Source: a virus
Strand: one strand, 5' to 3'
IMG/VR virus record: IMGVR_UViG_3300005918_000102
Span: 1-27,622 of that record
Length of the DNA: 27,622 nucleotides
Shown one piece after another: positions 23,357-27,622 of this stretch. A model generated the notes under the pieces. The model worked only from the letters and a program-made list of their open reading frames with translations. It ran no database searches and was not told the DNA's origin. Each line of letters opens with the position of its first letter. Position 1 is the stretch's first letter. The position numbers and the translations under genes are program-made.

Positions 23357-23835
23357 TACTTTTCCTTTCTTGTTTCATTGGTTTTGGGATTCGGCAGTTC
23401 GATCAGCGTCGTGCCGCATTCCGGGCAGGCCGACTGGCCCGGGAATGCAAAGCCCTCCAGGCATTCCGTGTCCGGGCAGATGTGCGTCAGGCCCAGATCG
23501 TGGCTTAACAGTTCCGGCCAGTGCACGCCCCGGACTTTCATGCCGAAGAACAGCGTGGCTTTGCTTTCCGGGAATGAATTGGCCAGCGATCGCTGCAGCG
23601 CCCTCTGCTTCTCGATCGGCATCGGCTCGTCGACGATAATCGCGTCGACCGCGTTCGCGTCCAGAAAATTCCCGTTAAGGTTCACAACCTGGAACTTCTC
23701 GTGGCCGGTTATGCTTCGATAGGCTGCCCCGCATTCCCGGCACGTGCTCACCAGAAACGAGTCCCCCTCGTGTTCGCCAGTCAATATCCGTTCATGACTG
23801 TACTCAAGCTCCGCGCATTCACATTTCTTATCCAT
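23356..23835 (-). CDS. Zinc-ribbon hypothetical protein
   Basis: The 159-residue protein has a Cys-rich start (KKCECAELEYSHERIL, then STCRECGAAYR) and a second cluster near the end (HICPDTECLEG, SACPECGTTLIELP). The CxxC pairs suggest two zinc sites, and the final CPECG is a typical zinc-ribbon knuckle. The middle (VVNLNGNFLDANAVDAIIVD) is Rossmann-like in look but not diagnostic. No known function recognised; zinc-ribbons of this kind are common in phage packaging and transcription proteins. Confidence 0.7.
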   Translation of the reverse strand: MDKKCECAELEYSHERILTGEHEGDSFLVSTCRECGAAYRSITGHEKFQVVNLNGNFLDANAVDAIIVDEPMPIEKQRALQRSLANSFPESKATLFFGMKVRGVHWPELLSHDLGLTHICPDTECLEGFAFPGQSACPECGTTLIELPNPKTNETRKEK

Positions 23836-24106
23836 TCGGCTTCTCCTTTTTCCGTGGCCCGTTATCGATGTCGTCCCAGCTGTCCAGTATTTTCTGTACC
23901 GGGTTGGGTTTGTCCCGCTGCTCCATGTAGCGAGTGGTCGCTCCGGCTGTCGGAGCCAGCGGCATGGCTCCGCTTTTCTCGAACTGCTCGATCACCCGCC
24001 GCATGTCATCCCGGCCGCCGCTGTTGTCCGGGAGCTTTACCTCGTGGAATCCAATGTGTGCTTTGCGGCGTCTGAGTTTTGCCCACAGCCATTTGAATAT
24101 TCTCAT
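23828..24106 (-). CDS. Small hypothetical protein with basic N terminus
   Basis: The 92-residue protein starts MRIFKWLWAKLRRRKAHIGF, an amphipathic basic and aromatic helix, and ends with NPVQKILDSWDDIDNGPRKKEKP. The ATG overlaps the previous stop (ATGA). No family recognised. The ILDSWDDI stretch (73-80) is nearly repeated in the head-region 185-residue protein (MLDKWDDI, 115-122). Confidence 0.6.
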   Translation of the reverse strand: MRIFKWLWAKLRRRKAHIGFHEVKLPDNSGGRDDMRRVIEQFEKSGAMPLAPTAGATTRYMEQRDKPNPVQKILDSWDDIDNGPRKKEKPNG

Positions 24107-24387
24107 TTTTCGTTCCTTCTCAGATAGTCCTGGATAATCCGTTCGGCAGTTTCCTTCTGGTCCTCGCCCACGATCAGGCTGCTGGGATCCGGCCGCTGCA
24201 GGGTCCGGACCTGGCTTTCCAATATCTGCACCCGCTTGGTCAGCCGATCGACCGCCTCGGCCAGCTCGGCTATCTTGACCTTGTCGCCTTTAAAGAATTC
24301 CGGCCGGCTGTCCTTGAGGTCCATGTGGAGCTTGTCCGGCAGCTCCTCGGGATTGCCCTGAAATTTGAAATCGCTGTTTTCTGGCAT
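24103..24387 (-). CDS. Small coiled-coil hypothetical protein
   Basis: The 94-residue protein is acidic at the start and has a heptad-like coiled coil (IAELAEAVDRLTKRVQILES, then QVRTLQ; about 41-68) and a helical end (ETAERIIQDYLRRNEK). It follows the large terminase directly (one base gap, ATGA into the next gene). A small terminase partner role is possible but not shown, since small terminases usually precede the large subunit. Confidence 0.6.
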   Translation of the reverse strand: MPENSDFKFQGNPEELPDKLHMDLKDSRPEFFKGDKVKIAELAEAVDRLTKRVQILESQVRTLQRPDPSSLIVGEDQKETAERIIQDYLRRNEK

Positions 24388-24388
24388 G

Positions 24389-26263
24389 CTATCTCCTTCC
24401 GCGTTTGTTCAGCCCGCCGACCGTCCGGGGTTTCAGGATCCCGAAGCCCGTGGTCTGCATCGCATTGTAGTTCTGCATCCGCCGCTGCTTTGAATTTATC
24501 TCGTCCGGGCCCATGCCGTCCCGCTTGTCCTGCTCCAACATCAGGCCGAGGTCGTCATATAATACGGGCTCCCGGCCTTCCATCCAGGCCAGCATATCAA
24601 ACGCATCGGCGAACCGGAAGTGGTCCTTGCCCTCGACTTTGCTCCAGCGGTATCGCTCCTCGTCCTTAACCAGCACCTTGGTCAGGCTCTCCATGCTCTC
24701 CAGCCAGAAGCCGTCCTGAAAATCCTCATAGCCCTGTGGCACAATCACCTTCCGCTGCTGCCACATTTTATGGCTTTCGCTCAGCAGCCAGTCCCGGTCG
24801 ACCGTCATAATGTCGTGCTCTTCGTCCAGCGCCCAGCCGGTCAGCCGTAGCTTGTTCGCCTGTCCCTGCCGGCCGCCGGTTATGCGCACCAGTATCACGC
24901 GGGTCGCGCCCGACATATTGCTCTGAAATTCCAGCGCCGGGTTTGTTTCGGGCTGGCTATCGATCGCGGCGGTCGTCACGTTAAACCGCTCGAATACGCT
25001 GGCCACCTCATTCCAGCTTTCGCAGCGCAGGGTGCTGAGAATCATCTTGCGTCGCGGGCTGCCCTCTTTCGAGCTCACCGATAGGCTGATCTGCACATCG
25101 TAATGCTTGCCCACATCCACTCCGGCCGAGGTCTCGCATTTGCTGTAGCTTTCGAATCGCGTGTATTTCTGTACGCAGTTTTCTATCAGCTCCCGTGTTA
25201 CCTGTGCCCCGCTTCCGCTGTATTCCAATCCGAGGCGGCTGTTAAAGAATAGCTGTATCTCCTCGTCGTTCCCCTCGGCCGCCAGCAGCTCCCGCCATAG
25301 GTCCGCCAGCGTGGCGTTCAATTTCATCATCTGCGAGATCTCGTATCCGCTGCGCCGGTGTCCGGGATTCGTGGCTATCCATTTGCCGCCGTACCGTTTG
25401 GTCTTTCCCTTGGTCGTCCATTTATTCCGGTCCTGCATTTTCTTGCACAGCGGGCATCTCATCAGCACGTCGCGGTTTGATTTCTCGCTCCACTCGGTAT
25501 CGTATAGCTTGTAGCTGATATGGTTGCCCTCGGCGTCGTGCTTTTCCTCCACGACCGTCTCAAAGAAATCGGCCTTGAAAAATTCCTTGCATTTGCTGCA
25601 CTTGTAATGCCAGACCTTCTGATCGGTGTTCACGAATTCCTTGGCTATGCCGGTATTCGGCACCGTCGGGTTGCCCAGCAGCCGCCACAGCTTGTACGGG
25701 CTGTTCTGCATGCGGTCGCTGGCCTTCTTTATATTCGTCTGGTTGCATTCGTCCAGCTCCTCGATCACCACCATGTCTGCCGGGAACGATTTGAATCCCG
25801 ATGATGAATTTGAGGCCGTGATGCACCAGCGGCCTGCTCCCATTGTCCGCATGTAGCGGTTTCGGCCTTTCTTCTTTTCCGTCTTTTCCAGCCGGGCGTA
25901 TTCCGGGACCGTATCGCACAGCGGGTCCATGCGGTCCTCAAAGAATTTGTTCTTATCCGTGTCCGTGGGAAATACGTGAAAAACCTTCAGCCCTACTTTC
26001 AGGGCCGCCACGATATCAACCGTTGCTTCCTCAGTCTTGCCCGTCTGCACGCTGGATTTCATCACCACCTCGGCGGCGGCGTCCTGGAATATTTTCATCA
26101 TATACGGCATGTCGTCAAAGGTCATGCGCTTGCCGCTGGTATTCCTGTGGTGCTTCTGGAACAGGTTCAGCCGTTCCTTCTTTATCGCCTGCAGGATCAG
26201 CTTCCGCTTGCGGGCGTCTATCGGGATCTCGTCCTCGTTAGAGCGTTCTAAATTTTCGGCCAT
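24389..26263 (-). CDS. Phage terminase large subunit (GpA family)
   Basis: The 624-residue protein shows the GpA family pattern: Walker A SSVQTGKTE at 70-78, Walker B DMVVIEELDE at about 163-172, a zinc ribbon with CSKC (221/224) and CPLC (269/272), and the nuclease core beginning AGVDVGKHYDV near residue 390 with a candidate catalytic Asp. The motor translocates DNA into the prohead through the portal and cuts it. The gene starts 26 bases inside the end of the methyltransferase gene. The 3' end has a Gly/Lys/Arg tail. The ATPase and zinc-ribbon motifs make this a firm call. Confidence 0.95.
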   Translation of the reverse strand: MAENLERSNEDEIPIDARKRKLILQAIKKERLNLFQKHHRNTSGKRMTFDDMPYMMKIFQDAAAEVVMKSSVQTGKTEEATVDIVAALKVGLKVFHVFPTDTDKNKFFEDRMDPLCDTVPEYARLEKTEKKKGRNRYMRTMGAGRWCITASNSSSGFKSFPADMVVIEELDECNQTNIKKASDRMQNSPYKLWRLLGNPTVPNTGIAKEFVNTDQKVWHYKCSKCKEFFKADFFETVVEEKHDAEGNHISYKLYDTEWSEKSNRDVLMRCPLCKKMQDRNKWTTKGKTKRYGGKWIATNPGHRRSGYEISQMMKLNATLADLWRELLAAEGNDEEIQLFFNSRLGLEYSGSGAQVTRELIENCVQKYTRFESYSKCETSAGVDVGKHYDVQISLSVSSKEGSPRRKMILSTLRCESWNEVASVFERFNVTTAAIDSQPETNPALEFQSNMSGATRVILVRITGGRQGQANKLRLTGWALDEEHDIMTVDRDWLLSESHKMWQQRKVIVPQGYEDFQDGFWLESMESLTKVLVKDEERYRWSKVEGKDHFRFADAFDMLAWMEGREPVLYDDLGLMLEQDKRDGMGPDEINSKQRRMQNYNAMQTTGFGILKPRTVGGLNKRGRR

Positions 26264-27590
26264 TTTTCTTCAGCTCTCCTTTGATGTTGTTCTCTCGGCA
26301 CCAGCGGGTGTATCGCTGGACAATCACGTCGCAATAATGCCTATCTTCGTCCGCCAGGTAGCACGTGCGCTTGTTTTTCTCTGCCGCTATCAGGGTTGAT
26401 CCTGATCCGGCAAACGGGTCATAGACCAGCCCGCGCACGGGGCTGCTGTTGTGGATTGCCTGCTCTGCCAGCGCCACCGGCTTCTGCGTCGGATGCACGT
26501 ACTCGCCGGCCGGGTCTTTTGAGATATCCCACACGGTTGCCCGTTCCTTCATCTTGGCCAGCAGTTCAATAAGCTCTTCCTTTTTCATCTGGTCAAAATC
26601 GGATAGGCTGCTGTTCAGTACCTGCGTGGTGGCCGTCCTATCGCCATGCCAAGTAGCTCGATTTTCTTTCGTGCAATAAAATATGGGCTCATGGGCCCAG
26701 TGATAATCGCTGTGTCCCAATACCATGTGCTTCTGCCAGATCAACTGCTGCCTTATAACCAGCCCGGCCTTGTCCAGCGCCCGCTCAAAGATCGTGTGGT
26801 TTTTGGATGCATAGCATACGTAAATTGCGGGCGCCGGTCCGGTGATGCCCGGCACGTGCCGGAATACGTTGTAAATCAGTTTGAATAAATCGTCGCCCCG
26901 CAGGTCGTCGCCTTTTATAACTTCCCATTCTCGGTCGTTCGGGTTATTCGTTCCCTTGTAGCTCACCCCGTACAGCGGGTCCGTGAATACCATATCGGCC
27001 TTCTTTTTTTCGAACAGCTTCTTCACCGCCTGGCCGTCCGTGCTGTCGCCGCACAGGAGCCGGTGGCGTCCCAGGTCGAACATCATGCCCGGCTTTGCTA
27101 TAACCGGACAGTCGGTTGCCTCCGTGTCGTCTCCTGTGGTGTTCTGCAGCCTGGTCACCTCAAACTTGCGGTCGAATTTGCGCCAGTCGATTCCGGGCAG
27201 CGTCACGCTGTTCATCATCTGCGAGAGGTCCAGATTGGCCTCGACGGAAAAGTCGTGGATTCCCTCGTAGGTAACGGCTCCGTATGTCGCCACGATCTGC
27301 AGCAGGATCTGCTTGGCTTCCCGTTTATTGCTGGCCGGGATCTCAACCGCCGGCAGCGGTCCGGCTAATTTCCAGCCGTCTGCAATCATTTCCTGTATGA
27401 CTTTCACCCGCTGATGGCCGTCCAGTATATTTTTCTTCCACGTGAATAGCGGGATCCGGAAGCCGTGCTTCTGCAGGCTGCGCTTCAGCTGCTTCCTCTG
27501 TCGCTCGGCCAGCGCCTTCAGGTTGCCCTGGAAATCGGTCAGCTCGTCCGGGTCGTATGCGTGCGTGCCCTTGCATTTGATGGCAATCAC
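26238..27590 (-). CDS. ParB-like nuclease domain fused to DNA methyltransferase
   Basis: The 450-residue protein has a ParB/sulfiredoxin-type N-terminal domain (ILDGHQRVKVIQEMI at about 55-69) and a C-terminal DNA methyltransferase: LGRHRLLCGDSTD (about 173-185), catalytic motif IV written DPLY (204-207, VFTDPLYGVSYKG) and SAM motif YDPFAGSGSTLIAAE near the end. Such ParB-methylase fusions are common in phages, methylating adenine or cytosine (N6/N4) of phage DNA to escape restriction. The start drawn here is GTG 27590, but the frame is open to the window edge, so a longer protein is possible. Motif IV has Leu where the usual DPPY has Pro. Confidence 0.87.
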   Translation of the reverse strand: MIAIKCKGTHAYDPDELTDFQGNLKALAERQRKQLKRSLQKHGFRIPLFTWKKNILDGHQRVKVIQEMIADGWKLAGPLPAVEIPASNKREAKQILLQIVATYGAVTYEGIHDFSVEANLDLSQMMNSVTLPGIDWRKFDRKFEVTRLQNTTGDDTEATDCPVIAKPGMMFDLGRHRLLCGDSTDGQAVKKLFEKKKADMVFTDPLYGVSYKGTNNPNDREWEVIKGDDLRGDDLFKLIYNVFRHVPGITGPAPAIYVCYASKNHTIFERALDKAGLVIRQQLIWQKHMVLGHSDYHWAHEPIFYCTKENRATWHGDRTATTQVLNSSLSDFDQMKKEELIELLAKMKERATVWDISKDPAGEYVHPTQKPVALAEQAIHNSSPVRGLVYDPFAGSGSTLIAAEKNKRTCYLADEDRHYCDVIVQRYTRWCRENNIKGELKKNGRKFRTL

Positions 27591-27622
27591 GCCCTTTTTC
27601 GCCGAGGTTTCTCTTTTTAAAG

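Noticed and set aside
1-27622. tRNA genes, CRISPR arrays, insertion sequences, integrase or att site
   Set aside because: Looked for characteristic repeats, cloverleaf ends and transposase or integrase motifs; none seen in this late-gene stretch.

Overview
This window is one long, tightly packed, leftward (minus-strand) operon array from a tailed double-stranded DNA virus or prophage with a siphovirus-type plan: long tape measure protein, tail tube protein, no sheath and no contractile baseplate genes. No bacterial housekeeping gene, tRNA, rRNA, CRISPR array or insertion sequence was recognised. DNA is G+C-rich, most genes overlap by 1-26 bases and many have good Shine-Dalgarno sites. The host cannot be named. 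A GT9 (heptosyltransferase-like) enzyme and a tail tip like that of alphaproteobacterial gene transfer agents (GTAs) hint at a Gram-negative host.

In transcription order (right to left): a ParB-like/DNA methyltransferase fusion (26238-27590) and the GpA-type large terminase (24389-26263); four small genes (23027-24387: coiled coil, basic N terminus, zinc-ribbon, membrane); a block of eight glycan-type enzymes (16207-23027: GT-A transferase, FkbM methyltransferase, two further class I methyltransferases, B12-binding radical SAM enzyme, GT-D, CgeB-like GT and GT9 transferase); a 75-residue Fis-type HTH protein (15990-16217); a 206-base regulatory gap; then the head genes: portal, MuF-like protein, Cys-rich protein, and one fused protease-scaffold-major capsid ORF (9738-12665). 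Two hairpin terminators follow the capsid gene. Then come a small beta-rich protein, head-tail connector genes, tail terminator, tail tube, a tail assembly chaperone pair made by -1 frameshifting (5737-6506), the tape measure, and a GTA/lambda-like tail tip set (DUF2460, DUF2163, NlpC/P60 peptidase, and a large J/g15-like protein whose 3' part runs off the left edge).

Two things stand out. First, an eight-gene sugar/methyl-modification cassette sits inside the packaging/head operon, between terminase and portal, and could decorate virions or the host surface. Second, the same 17-base interrupted palindrome occurs in the only two sizeable A+T-rich gaps (15961-15977 and 6579-6595). It fits the general Fis-site pattern, each copy lies about 50 bases upstream of a predicted start of a head or tail operon, and one copy lies just after the gene for the phage's own Fis-type protein. 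Together these suggest a phage-encoded Fis-like late-gene activator. Also notable are a clean A AAA AAC frameshift site joining a gpG-like ORF to a start-less gpT-like ORF, and an internal Shine-Dalgarno/ATG inside the protease-capsid fusion that could supply extra scaffold-capsid chains.
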